64,000 nt of DNA, from assembly GCF_037975245.1 (NCBI RefSeq), contig NC_092578.1, positions 184,001 to 248,000 of the forward strand, given 5' to 3'. Of the stretch, positions 27,701-42,700 are shown in pieces (position 1 is the stretch's first letter; the number at the start of each line of letters is the position of its first letter). The notes below the pieces were generated by a model that saw only the letters and a list, made by a program, of their open reading frames with translations, was not told where the DNA came from and searched no databases. The DNA comes from Apostichopus japonicus (lineage: Eukaryota > Echinodermata > Holothuroidea > Aspidochirotida > Stichopodidae). The position numbers and the translations under genes were made by a program.

Positions 27701-30700
27701 TATTCAACATTAAAAGTTGTTGGTATAAAATAGCAGTATCCGGCATGTAACATGCAAATTACTTTTCTCAAGAAAAACTTTTAATATTGTCACATTTTGC
27801 CATCTACTGACCTCACTGTTAAAGGAAATTGACATTCACAGGTACACAAATACTTCACCGCATCCAGAACAGTCCACTCACTTCGACCAGACTGTACTTT
27901 TCTTTCAACAAATCTCACCTGTTCTCTTTTCTGTTGAAGGAAAAATTGCTTTCTCTTGAAAGATATCTTGACTATGCTTGCCCACGGGAAGAGCTTTATC
28001 TTGACAAGTCCTTGAAATATGATGAGCCCCAAAGATGTCACTCCTACCTGAATCTCTATGGCATGTTGGTCCTAATGGAGAAAAGACAATCTAACATAAA
28101 ACATGGAGTGACAGATGGAAACAGAAAAAAAGTGCAAATAAATTAGAGTAAACGGTAAACATCAACTCATTATAATTTATAAATATTAGCAAGTACAGCT
28201 GCAATATCAAACTCATTTCAAAGTGACAATAAGCAAGTGATGCCTGACCTTCATTTATGGAATATGGTTACTGCTCTGAGGTAATGTACATACATACTGA
28301 GTATGAGGTTCAACCACGGTGCGCTTTTGGAAAGACCCTACCATCAATCTTTCATCAAGTTTTGCCCCTTTCCCTCGAGTGACTTCTGATCTACACCAAA
28401 ATTATACCTTGTTCATGTACTTAGAGTGACATTAAAAGCTCAAGCCATCATTTATCCTGTGGTTATACAGTTAGCATGGTTTCAAATTTATCATAAAGTG
28501 AGCTGCACTTTCTCTCTCCACTAAATATCTTGTTGAAGTTTAATAACACTTCCAATCTTGTCCACATAGACCTACATAATTAGATAGATGCTGACTTCTG
28601 ATCTGATAGATCAGACTTTGGCCAACATTGATCATTTGATAGATACTGTCCTAGGTCAGACTTTGGACTAAATTGGTTATTTGGTAGACGCTACCCCGGG
28701 TAAGACTTTGGACTACATCGGTTATGGGATAGCTGCTGTCCTGGACTACATTGATTAATAGATAGCCGCTGTCCTGGACTACATTGGTTATTAGATAGCC
28801 GCTGTCCTGAACTATATCGGTTATAAGATAGATAGCCACTGTCCTGGACTACATCGGTTATTTGATAGACGCTGTCCTGGACTACATTGGTTATTTGATA
28901 GACGCTGTCCTGGACTACATAGGGTTTATTTGATAGACGCTATCCCGGGGTGAGACTTTGGACTACATCGGTTATTTGATAGACGCTGTCCTGGACTACA
29001 TTGGTTATTTGATAGACGCTGTCCTGGACTACATAGGGTTTATTTGATAGACGCTATCCCGGGGTGAGACTTTGGACTACATCGGTTATTTGATAGACGC
29101 TGTCCTGGACTACATTGGTTATTTGATAGACGCTGTCCTGGACTACATCAGTTATAAGATAGATAGCCGCTGTCCTGGACTACATCGGTTATTTGATAGA
29201 CGCTGTCCTGGACTACATTGGTTATTTGATAGAGGCTGTCCTGGACTACATCGATTATAAGATAGATAGCCGCTGTCCTGGACTACATCTGTTATTTGAT
29301 AGCCGCTGTCCTGGACTACATCAGTTATTTGATAGACGCTGTCCTGGACTACATCGGTTATTTGATAGATGCTGTCCTGGACTACATCGGTTATTTTGAT
29401 AGACGCTGTCCTGGACTACATCGGTTATAAGATAGATAGACGCTGTCCTAGACTACATCGGTTATTTGATAGACGCTGTCCTGAACTACATCGGTTATAA
29501 GATAGATAGCCGCTGTCCTGGACTACATCGGTTATTTGATAGACGCTGTCCTGGACTACATTGGTTATTTGATAGACGCTGTCCTGGACTACATAGGGTT
29601 TATTTGATAGACGCTATCCCGGGGTGAGACTTTGGACTACATCGGTTATTTGATAGACGCTGTCCTGGACTACATCCCACTATTTGATATGTGCTGTCCC
29701 AGGTGAGACTTTGGACTACATAGATTATTTGATAGATGCTGATCTGACCTGAGCCAGCCTTCATAGTCAAATACCGTGAACAGAGTTCAACCAAGCTGGC
29801 CTCTTGTGTTTAAAAGGTTCAAGATATTTTGCTCAGTTCATCTCCTGTAAACGTAGACCTTCCTCCAGATTTTGTACTCACCAAGGGAAATGTTTGCACA
29901 CATATTGTGTTAAATATATTCTAGTCATTTCCAGTTTTCTTTTTTAACCAGTAAATCATAGACACATATGCTTTGGAGCAGTGTTGTTGTGTAATTATTT
30001 GGCTTACCCACAGAAAAATTGAAAATGCTCAGAACATTTATGTTAAGCACATAACAGCAAGTATATTTGCAGCATTTGCTTTAAAGACAACACTTTATTT
30101 AGAGACTGCTCCATAGATCCATCAATAGGGTATAATTTAACCTAACTAAAATTTACTCCTTTTCAGTCCTAGGTTACAACATTCTTTAAAGTTTAGATGA
30201 AAGACTTTTACTGACCCTTGCAAGGTGAAGGTCAATGCCGTACATCTCCAGATCCCTGGCTAGGTTGAGGTACTCCAATTCAGCTTCTGAGGGTAATAAG
30301 CCACTGTTTGGAAGCAAAGTTGAAAAGCAAATACATTGATTTTACTTTTGATCTTGTACAAAAAGCAAATAATTTAAGCAGTGTAATTCTTGAAAAAGAG
30401 GCACCATTTCAACAAATTACCATGGTACTGAGGATAAATACATACTCCGGTCAATAGGGATAGAGTAAGCACATACATACTCTCCCAAATGACCATGGTT
30501 CTGAGGACTAATACACATTCTGGTCCAGAAGGGAAATATATAAGGACACATATACTCTCCCACATAACCATGGTTCTAAGGGTTAATACATAATCTGGTC
30601 AATAGGAGAAAAAGTACAAGAACACACATACTCTCCCAAATGACCATGGTTCTGAGGATTGATGAGTATCTGGTCACTAGGGACAAGATACAAGAACACA

Positions 30701-33700
30701 CATAATCTCCAAAATCACCATGGTTTTGAGGTTTAATGAGTATTCCTGTCACTAGGGAAACAGTATATACAGACACACATACTCTCCCACATAACCTTGG
30801 TTCTTAGGATAAACATAATCTGGTAGATAGAGGGGAAAGTATAAGGACACACATACTCTCTCAAATAACCATGGTCTAAGGATTAATAAATATTCTGGTC
30901 AATAGGAGAAAAAAGTACAAGAACACACATACTCTCCCAAATGACCATGGTTCTGAGGATTAATGAGCATCTGGTCACTAGGGACAAGGTAAAAGAACAC
31001 ACATACTCTCCCAAATGACCATGGTTCTGAGGATTAATGAGTATTCCGGCCACTAAGGAAAAGGTATAAGAACACACATAGTCTCCCAAATGACCCTGGT
31101 TTGGATTTTTTATGCATATTCCTGTCCATAGGGAAAGAGTACAAGAACACACATACTCTCACTGGGCAGTCCATAAATAGCCACATCAAAATACAAAACA
31201 AGATGTTTCATTTGAAGGTTGCTGTGCAGATGTGCACTAGAATATATTATTTGGAATCTTGTTCTCTAAGTTGACTTTGGCTTTACTGAAATATGCATTC
31301 AGTGTCCATCACTGCTAGCAGGGAAAACTGTAAATTATGTTGAAGTTACAATAGTGTACCATGCACTACACAACAGTGTAGAACTTGTTCTATGTCTGAA
31401 TAGTTAACCAGTCTCGTAACTAAAACTGGTTTTTAGAAAAGGTGATTTAAATAAAATTTAAAAATACAAATCTTGACAAAAAGCCTGTACAAATGCATAA
31501 CTTAAGACTTGAAAACCAGCCTGTAAAAATGTGCAAGTAAAACTTACAACCCACAAATACAGAATTTTAAACTGCGAGATTTGTAAAACTTTGTTCATTA
31601 ATATAAACAGACATTTACGTCATGGAAGACACAGAAACAAAGTATGGCGCAAGTATTGACCCACACAGGCAAAATGTTTTGTTTCAGAAACTTCAAATTT
31701 CCCTTTGCTACAGAAATAAAATGGTAGAAAGAGAAAAATACATAAAAAGAAACTTGGATTGGGAAATTGTTTATGGGAAATTAGAAGAGAACAACAAACT
31801 AAGCAAATGCTTTATGAGCATGAGCCTTTAGTCCGACTATAGGCATCTTCAGTCGACAATATAAAATAACAGCTCACCAGTTTGACTTGTGTAACCTCAC
31901 AACTTCCTTGGTGAACTCTTCTGTCTGATTAGGTACAAAAACGTATGAATCCAAATATCCACATAAATGCTCCTGGGCATCAAAATCTCCAAGTCTGCCT
32001 GGAAACGGAGAAGAGCAACATCAACATTTAGAATTAATAAACATCTGTAGTGATTCTACTGTTATACTAGAAACTGTCAATGATCCATGACATCAACCTA
32101 AAAGGACACCAGTAACATTTAGAATTAATAAACATCTGTAGTGATTCTACTGTTATACTAGAAACTGTCAGTGATCCATGATATCAACCTAAAAGGACAC
32201 CAGTAACATTTAGAATTAATAAACATCTGTAGTGATTCTACTGTTATACTAGAAACTGTCAGTGATCCATGACATCAACCTAAAAGGACACCAGTAACAT
32301 TTAGAATTAATAAACATCTGCAAAGATTCTACTGTTATACTAGAAACTGACAATGATCCATGATATCAACCTAAAAGGACACCAGTAACATTTAGAATTA
32401 ATAAACATCTGTAGTGATTCTGCTCTTATACTAGAAACTGTCAGTGATCCATGACATCAACCTAAAAGGACACCAGTAACATTTAGAGTTAATAAATATC
32501 TGTAGTGATTCTACTGTTATACTAGAAACTGTCAATGATCCATGACATCAACCTAAAAGGACACCAGTAACATTTAGAATTAATAAACATCTGTAGTGAT
32601 TCTACTGTTATACTAGAAACTGTCAATGATCCATGATATCAACCTAAAAGGACACCAGTAACATTTAGAATTAATAAACATCTGTAAAGATTCTACTGTT
32701 ATACTAGAAACTGTCAATGATCCATGATATCAACCTAAAAGGACACCAGTAACATTTAGAATTAATAAACATCTGTAGTGATTCTGCTCTTATACTAGAA
32801 ACTGTCAGTGATCCATGACATCAACCTAAAAGGACACCAGTAACATTTAGAGTTAATAAACATCTGTAGTGATTCTACTGTTATACTAGAAACTGTCAAT
32901 GATCCATGATATCAACCTAAAAGGACACCAGTAACATTTAGAATTAATAAACATCTGTAGTGATTCTACTGTTATACTAGAAACTGTCAATGATCCATGA
33001 TATCAACCTAAAAGGACACCAGTAACATTTAGAATTAATAAACATCTGTAGTGATTCTACTGTTATACTAGAAACTGTCAATGATCCATGATATCAACCT
33101 AAAAGGACACCAGTAACATTTAGAGTTAATAAACATCTGTAGTGATTCTACTGTTATACTAGAAACTGTCAATGATGCATGACATCAACCTTAAAGGACA
33201 CCAGTAACATTTAGAGTTAATAAATATCTGTAGTGATTCTACTGTTATACTAGAAACTGTCAATGATCCATGATATCAACCTAAAAGGACACCAGTAACA
33301 TTAAGAATTCAGAAACATCTGTAGTGATTCTACTGTTATACTAGAAACTGTCAATGATCCATGACATCAACCTTAAAGGACACCAGTAACATTTAGAATT
33401 AATAAACATCTGTAGTGATTCTACTGTTATACTAGAAACTGTCAGTGATCCATGATATCAACCTAAAAGGACACCAGTAACATTAAGAATTAATAAACAT
33501 CTGTAGTGATTCTACTGTTATACTAGAAACTGTCAATGATCCATGACATCAACCTTAAAGGACACCAGTACCATTTAGAGTTAATAAATATCTGTAGTGA
33601 TTCTACTGTTATACTAGAAACTGTCAATGATCCATGACATCAACCTTAAAGGACACCAGTAACATTTAGAGTTAATAAATATCTGTAGTGATTCTACTGT

Positions 33701-36700
33701 TATACTAGAAACTGTCAATGATCCATGATATCAACCTAAAAGGACACCAGTAACATTTAGAGTTAATAAATATCTGTAGTGATTCTACTGTTATACTAGA
33801 AACTGTCAGTGATCCATGATATCAACCTAAAAGGACACCAGTAACATTAAGAATTAATAAACATCTGTAGTAATTCTACTGTTATACTAGAAACTGTCAA
33901 TGATCCATGACATCAACCTTAAAGGACACCAGTAACATTTAGAGTTAATAAATATCTGTAGTGATTCTACTGTTATACTAGAAACTGTCAATGATCCATG
34001 ATATCAACCTAAAAGGACACCAGTAACATTAAGAATTCAGAAACATCTGTAGTGATTCTACTGTTATACTAGAAACTGTCAATGATCCATGACATCAACC
34101 TTAAAGGACACCAGTAACATTTAGAATTAATAAACATCTGTAGTGATTCTACTGTTATACTAGAAACTGTCAATGATGCATGACATCAACCTTAAAGGAC
34201 ACCAGTAACATTTAGAGTTAATAAATATCTGTAGTGATTCTACTGTTATACTAGAAACTGTCAATGATCCATGATATCAACCTAAAAGGACACCAGTAAC
34301 ATTAAGAATTCAGAAACATCTGTAGTGATTCTACTGTTATACTAGAAACTGTCAATGATCCATGACATCAACCTTAAAGGACACCAGTAACATTTAGAAT
34401 TAATAAACATCTGTAGTGATTCTACTGTTATACTAGAAACTGTCAATGATGCATGACATCAACCTAAAAGGACACCAGTAACATTAAGAATTAATAAACA
34501 TCTGTAGTGATTCTACTGTTATACTAGAAACTGTCAATGATGCATGACATCAACCTAAAAGGACACCAGTAACATTTAGAGTTAATAAACATCTGTAGTG
34601 ATTCTACTGTTATACTAGAAACTGTCAGTGATCCATGACATCAACCTAAAAGGACACCAGTAACATTTAGAGTTAATAAATATCTGTAGTGATTCTACTG
34701 TTATACTAGAAACTGTCAATGATCCATGATATCAACCTAAAAGGACACCAGTAACATTTAGAGTTAATAAACATCTGTAGTGATTGTTACACTAGAAACT
34801 GTCAGTGATCCATGACATCAACCTAAAAGGACACCAGTAACATTTAGAGTTAATAAACATCTGTAGTGATTCTACTGTTATACTAGAAACTGTCAATGAT
34901 CCATGATATCAACCTAAAAGGACACCAGTAACATTTAGAGTTAATAAACATCTGTAGTGATTCTACTGTTATACTAGAAACTAACTCTATCACACAGGTC
35001 AGGATGAGATTGCCACCATGTCATCATAATTACCTTGAACTAAGTACGATGCCAATTTGGTACCAACATTAAAAGTACACTGTAACCTGCAAAGAAATAA
35101 AAGTAGGGAACTCTGAACAACAATAGTGACTGTAATTACATCTTTATTAACCATAGTAAACTATAGAAAATGTATAACAATTTATCTTTGGGAAAAGGCA
35201 ATGTAATAACAAATTATCTGTGAGTAATATAGATGTCATAACAAATTACCTGTAGGCATAGTAAATGTAATAACTTATCTGTGAGTAAAATAAATGTAAT
35301 AACAACTTATCTGTGAGTAAAGTTATGTAATAACAACTTACCTGCGAGTAAAGTAAATGTAACTTATCTATGGGTAAAGTTATGTAATAACAAATTATCT
35401 GTGAGCAAAATAAATGTACTAACAACTTAACTGTAGTAGAATAGTGGTGCAACTATTATTGCTCAAGCTAAGGTTCTCATGAGAGGATATGTAATCGTTT
35501 GTTTCAGAAAATATGTGTCTGATGAAAACTTCTTAAAAACCTTAGAAAATGTTGCATTTGGTAGTTACTTCCTACGTCATTGTGAGGGTGGGGATAGGGC
35601 TTGGAGAGAAGTAAGCATTACATTAACTTATCATTTACATAAACATACCTGTCCTCTAAAATGTCCTTTTTAAGCTGAAGAACATATTGGTACCGAGTAT
35701 AATCTTCCAACAGCTTTTCTGGTTCTGACACAAAGAACTTGACTTGGAAGAGAAAGAATGCAGAGCCTAAAAAAAATATTAAAATATGTTAATTGAGAGC
35801 AAAGTGACAGCAATTTTCCTTTCTTCAAACACCACACTAACAGAACTTAAATAAGATACCATATGTAAGAGTAATCTTGAGAACATTAATGCAGAGCAAT
35901 TCCTGCTCGTTTCTGAGGTGCTGAATCAAGCAAAACTCCTTCAGAACTACCAATTGTATGGAAGATAGATTCACAGTCTTAACACCAGTAAGAATCAAAA
36001 CATTAACATAACTGTTTCACCTTTAAATATGTTTGAAATATATCAAACAACTATAGTTTAACACTAGTGTACTCCTAAATACCATAAATCTTAGGGTAGA
36101 TTTATAACATTATATGTATCATAAGCATTGCTGTACTTTATATTGATTCTTACAGCTTTATGTACTTCAGTATAAAGGTACCACAATCCCTTAAAGAATC
36201 ACTAAAGTCTCTCCATTAAATCCATTATTTCATTATGAATTTAATTTTGGGGTAATGTTCTAATAAAATACAAAAAAAAAACTAACCAGCAAGAACTTAA
36301 CAACTAGATCACACCTGTTATTTCTGGTGCAATGTTTATGTTCACCTTAAGCTTTAGATTGTACAGCACCTTGTGTACACAGAACTTATATTTAAGTACT
36401 GTATTTTCTTAACAAACATTTAATGGTATGCTGATTTAATACTATTTTATGTAGCAACTACCTCAAATTATAACAAACATGGAAGTTCTATCTCCATGAG
36501 GTAAGCAAATATCTCTTTGGAAAGAAAATGATTAATCTTGAGGCATTCTTTGGTATCCTTTCCAAACTGAGAAGAGCTGAAACCATGCTGAGTGGACTGA
36601 CCAGACAAGTTCATGAGTCATAGTGAAATGAATAAGAAGGTAAACTGATTCACCAGAGGAGAAAATGACAGACAAATATGCTTGGAATGGGTTCCCTTGT

Positions 36701-39700
36701 GGTTGTGGACAGTAATTACAGTGTACACTGTGTATTGTAAGTATTTGGCTAAGGGCTGTAGCAATGCTAAAGTAGGATGTGTACATAGTATTTACACAGG
36801 GGACTACACTGTGACAGAAGCAATTGCCTACACAGTTAGATTCATGTGTATGCACAGTTTAGTAAGTCAGCTTTTAATCAAACACATATTTACCAGTATT
36901 GAAACTAGGGTTGGGCGATATATCGAAAATTATTATTATCGCGATAATTTTTTTTCAAGACGATATTTTTTGAGGATTGAACAAATGACGATAATTTCTT
37001 GTGAAAGAAATTTGAAATAAATTTTTAAAAAAATTCTCCGTTTTATGTGTAAATGTTATTCTAGCATTCCATGGTTAAGAAAGTTGAAAAGAAATAAAGT
37101 TTATCAACTTCATTTACTGACTTTGAACTTCGTAAAAAACCCGTCCTTTACAATATTGACTGTATAGAGAACAAACCTCTGAAAATCAGTAGAGAAATTA
37201 CCAATTGTGTACGAAAAGTAAGTTGGTACACCTTTCTAATTTCACGAAAGTTAGAGCAAAATACTTTCGAAAAATTCACGCGAAACTTGCATATCGTGCT
37301 ACATGCAACAAATGTCATGTATAAACAAGGCTCTGGTACACCCATTTATGAATAAACCAGAAGACCATATCTGGTGTTAAGCGGGGGGAAAAGAAAGTAT
37401 TTTCTAGAATTTCCAAAAAAGGAAAAATTAATATCCTACCATAGTTAGGTGTATAGTAAATAGCCTAACCACTTCATCGGTTACGGATCTCACATAACAA
37501 CAAAAACACAACTAATTGTATTTTGCGAAGTTGACGTTTTCTACAAGGACATGGAAACAATATTTAACATTAAGTTAATCATGCCTAGTGGCATAAAACA
37601 TGAGATTAGAAGGTTTACTTTCATAAAGATGGCCATACTGTAGCTATTGGGGCCTTGATATCGTGCTATGGCTGCATGGTATAGCTAGACTCTGCCTCGT
37701 ATCATGGGGAAAAGATTGTTTTGTTCATGCGGAGGAGTCGGTTGGCTTGAGGTGTGTTTTACTTACCTTAATGTTACAGGGATATTTACCTATACTTTCC
37801 TTGAACGTCTTAGATAATATTTCGCATAACTTTACCGATCCTTTACAAACTGACCTAATTAATTCTTGAGTGGAGCCAATATAGTTTACTCCATGAAAAG
37901 TTCTTTGGAACCGTGCCAAAAATGTTAACAAACAGGTGTTAGACAGGGGGGTTGTTTGTCAAGGTATTTAGGAAAGAAGCACATGTAGCCTACCGTGATA
38001 TTTAAGTAGGGTAAACACTGCAGTTGTAAACTGATTGCTAGGCAGTCTTAGGTAGTTTGTTTCATAATATCGAGAGTTTTGTAAGTTAAAACTTTATAAA
38101 GATTGTAAGACAGATAAATCTCTTTTTATTTTATCACAAAATATAGCTACTCTAACTTGTCATTTTAGAACTTTCATCAGTTTCGTGACAATTTAAATTC
38201 AAAAAGTTAGTCAGTATTTTGAATCCTCAATTGCGAATTTTTATCGCCAGACACGCAAAAATACTAAACTTTTCCGGGGCCTTCGCCCCCTGGACCCCCA
38301 CAAGGGGTTCACCCGTGACCTCACCGGGGCTCTAAGGCGGGCCCCTGGACCCCACGCCATTATGCTCGGTGTGTTTGCTGCGCGAAAACACCGGTGGGAA
38401 ATCGGCAGTTTTTAGCGTGTTCGCGAACACGCTAAAAACAACAAGAAAAAATTATCGTAATTATCAAAATATCGCGATAATTTTTGAAGTATTTATTGTC
38501 ACATTAAAAAGCAAATATCGCCCAACCCTAATTGAAACCACACATAATGTTTGAAGTTGAAAACTTCTACATTTCTACGTTTTTGTTAATAAACTGCACA
38601 ATAAGGAAGTTCTGGGCCTTTAAGTTAATGAAATTCCCATCTGGAACTACAGCTTTCAGAGGAGAACTTTAAAATGAAGCAAGATACACAACCTCCTTTG
38701 TTGGATTATTGAAATTACTCATGAAAGTCATTTGCAAACAAATATTGCTGAAAATATCTCTCTGGTAGGATGAAACAACCTGAAACAACAAAATGGATTC
38801 CACCAGATGTTAAAGTCCCTGAATGCCTTTATCATATTTATGCTAATTACAGATTAAATCACCAAAATTACATGATAGAGGAAACATACCTTTCAGCTGT
38901 TTTCTGATTGATTTTCTTGGGTCTAGCCATTGCCTCTGTGTCTCTAAGGAGCCTTCACCTTCCACAATCTTCAGACCAAAGTAGTCACTTTCAACCAGGT
39001 CCAAGTGCTCAAATACCTTCAACAAGAGCTCCTGACCTCGGGCCCGTCTCTGCAAATTAGTATGGGACACAAGTATTTCATGGTTTACCAGTTTTAACTT
39101 TAAATATCAAAATCAGTTACAGTTGAATGCCAATATTTTCAAAGACTTAAAAAAAATGAGTAACGACAAAGATTTAAACTGCGGAAAATACAGTCATAAT
39201 TAGGAGGGTGTTTTAAAAGCAAGCCAGTTTCTGAACCAGTTTCCATTTCAACAATTTGCTGTTGCTTCTTCTTGTGATTTTATGTATGTTCCTTAACTTC
39301 CTTGCTGTTTCATTGTAGACTATAGCAATAATACAAGTTTAAACTCTTTAATCTTTAAATGATCATAGCATGCTTTGTAGAATTGAGCTGGAAGATCGTA
39401 TCATTCTGCCAAGAACAATGTTTCTCTAGAGACCCTCCAGATTTCCATTATGGAAAAGTATCCTATTTAATATCCCTTCAGGATTTAATTACATGTTTTT
39501 CAATGCATTCCACTATTAATGCACTAATTAGTAACACAGTGTATATATCAATGGAACACTATGTTATAAGCTATAATACAGTAGAATAGTTTATACACAT
39601 GTATGGAACACTTCCCTATCAGAACACAACAGTTTATACAAATAAATGGAACACTACCCTATTAGAACAACAGAACAGTACATACACATAAATGGAACAC

Positions 39701-42700
39701 TGCCCTATAAGAACACAACAGTTTATACACAAAAATGGAACACTACCCTATAAGAACACAACAGTTTATACACATATATGGAACACTACCCTACTGTATA
39801 AGAACAGAACAGTTTATTCACCTAAATGGAAAACTACAGTACTCTATAATCTTGAACAGAACAGTTCATACACATAAATGTAACACTACCCTATTAGAAC
39901 AGAAAAGTTCGTACACACAAATGGAACATTACCCTATGAGAACAGAACAGTTCATACACATAAATGGAACACTACCCTATAAGAAAAGAACATTTTATAC
40001 ACATAAATAGAACACTACCCTATAAGAACAGAACAGTTTATACACATAAATGGAACACTACCCTATAAGAACAGAACAGTTTATGCAAATAAAAGGAACA
40101 CTACCCTATTTAAACAGATCAGTTGATACACATACTGTAAATGGGACACTATGTTCATATTTAAAAGTGGATACATTTTACATAGTCTTTTGAAGCTCTT
40201 GTACATGGACCAGATCATGTTCCACAGCAAGCTATAATGGACTTAGATCCAAGATAGCCTACAATGACAACCTAAGTAACTTTGAACTGGGATACAAAGG
40301 CTGATAATAATGGAGGTGCAGAATATAGTTCATTACAGAATAACTTTTGCCCAAAACAACTGTATGCAGGTTTACATTCCTGGTGATGTTCTTTGTGTTA
40401 ACAAGTTGTAAAGAAGCAGGCAATATAAGCAGTCAGATAGTAATGTTTTATTACAGATATATCATCTGTAATATCACCCATGATAATATAAGGATAACAA
40501 GGTATATGAAACTAAAAGTTGATTGCTTAGCACTCTTGTTTGCAAATTCAGTGACTTATAAGCTGAATTATACAGCAATGCCACAGAGTGTATCTCTACT
40601 CACATAAGTGTGGGCACAACAACAAAATCATGCCCTGCATCCCATTCAAATTTTCAAAATTGGGAATTTTTTCCCATTCACTTCAATTTCAATTTCTTTA
40701 TTCCAGTATAAATTACAAAATTTATAAATAGGACACAGTTGGACACAGAGTTGGTGACACTGTTAATTTCCTTCCTCATTTGTTAAATAAAATACCAGAG
40801 GGATACAGCTGTGAACCTCTGTAATTTGGAAGATATTATAAAACTTACTGGTTTATATATTTATGAGTGACCCGCTTACCTGTCTCCCCACAACCTTAGC
40901 ACCGCATTCTACCGTGTCTAGTATGCCCTGGTAATCTTTTAACACTGTGCACCCTCAGTGACCTTCCTTCTCATTCTACCATCCAAAGTGTCTACACGTT
41001 TTTCGTATTGGGTAAAATTTTCTTTCGAAATTCGCCTGGATACCTTGGATTTTTTACCTAGAAGTTTCCTTATAGGAGTTCTAGACTTCCAACAACCTTT
41101 TACAGCCTGATAAGTATCCTTTTCTTATAGGGAAGGGAGTTTTGAGGGCTGTTTTTTAGTGTGCACTCTCGCCCATGCGTTCCTTTTTTTTGTTAGCGTA
41201 ACGTTATTTTCTCAGGTAGTAAGTACCGCGAAACTACTTCGTTCGTTCGCCTTTCTCCGCTTTGATACGCGGATAGGCATTTGTTATCTTGTGTACATGT
41301 TTTTTTAGCTATTTTACTTCTCCTAAGATGTTTTGCTTGTTTCATGTACTTTTTATGCTAATATGCCACGGAGTATTACGCGGTGCTAAGGTTGTGGGGA
41401 GACAGGTAAGCGGGGAACGAAGTAAATAGACAGTACTCTGAAACTTTATCAAGAGTGCAAGTGTATACCTACAGTTCTTCACCTTGGAGGTACTTATAGG
41501 GTAGTGTTCCATTTATGTGTAGTAACTATGTACTTCAACTATGATATGGTATCCACTTCACAACTAACGCACAGACTAGTACAGTCAACCAGTGTAACCT
41601 GAGAAGTAATGCTCTACAATACTGAGCAGGTTGCTGTATATTTCAGAAGAAATACTCGGGGCTTACAGCTGGCACATTACTACTGTACACATTTGACATA
41701 TTTCATTAATTGCAAACAAATAGTTTGGAAACAAGAGCCCAAGGGCACTGTGGTTCCTTGCTTGGGGTATATGACAATACACATAATATTATCGAGCAAG
41801 ATTGGGCTGAAATAGTCCAAGTAATTGTGGTCCTACATGTTCCCATAAAGTAACCAACACTATAGCCAACACTTTTGTGATCACAAAATGTGATCGGATT
41901 TTTTATCAAAAGGCACTTTTGAGATCTAAATATGGCGTCGCAAATGTAAGAAATATACGAGACCTACAAGCGTGTCAACAGATATGATAACAATGGTGAC
42001 CTCAGATGACATGACCTTTAAGTTTCAAAATGTTCCACCACCCCATTCACAACTTGTCCCAAAATATCAACCATGTCACACCCTGGCATTGAGATTTAAT
42101 TGCATTAAATGTCAAAAAATTAACTTTGAACTTGTATGTAACTTCACACACAAAGGTCACCCGGAGGTCAACCAATTGAAATTTTTGATCAGTGAGACCT
42201 AAATAGAGCATGACTGTAAAAAATTCAAACATTTTTTCTTTGCCCATTTTCTCCCCCATAATACTACTTTTTTAACATTAGCTGACCTTTGGTAACCTTG
42301 GATCACATGACCGTTAAGTTTGAAAATATTCCTCTATACCATTTGCAACTTGTCCAAAAAAATCAACCTTGTCACACCTTGGCACTGGGAGTTATTGCAT
42401 TAAATGTGTGAAAATTAACTTTGACCTCCAATAACTTCGCACACGAAGGTCAAATGGGGGTCAACCCATTGACATTTATGATCAGAAGGTACATTTAAAA
42501 ACTGAAAATAGCATCGAAACTGTAAAAATCCACAAAACACGAAAAGGTCACCAGAGGTCAAATTGAGGTCAAGGGTCAACCAGATGCGGGTCGACAATTG
42601 GATTACATTGAAGCAACTCCCAACCCTAACGGACAATTTGTTCTCAAGTGTCGCAAAAATACTACTTTTTTAACATTAATTGACCTTTGGTGACCTTGTA

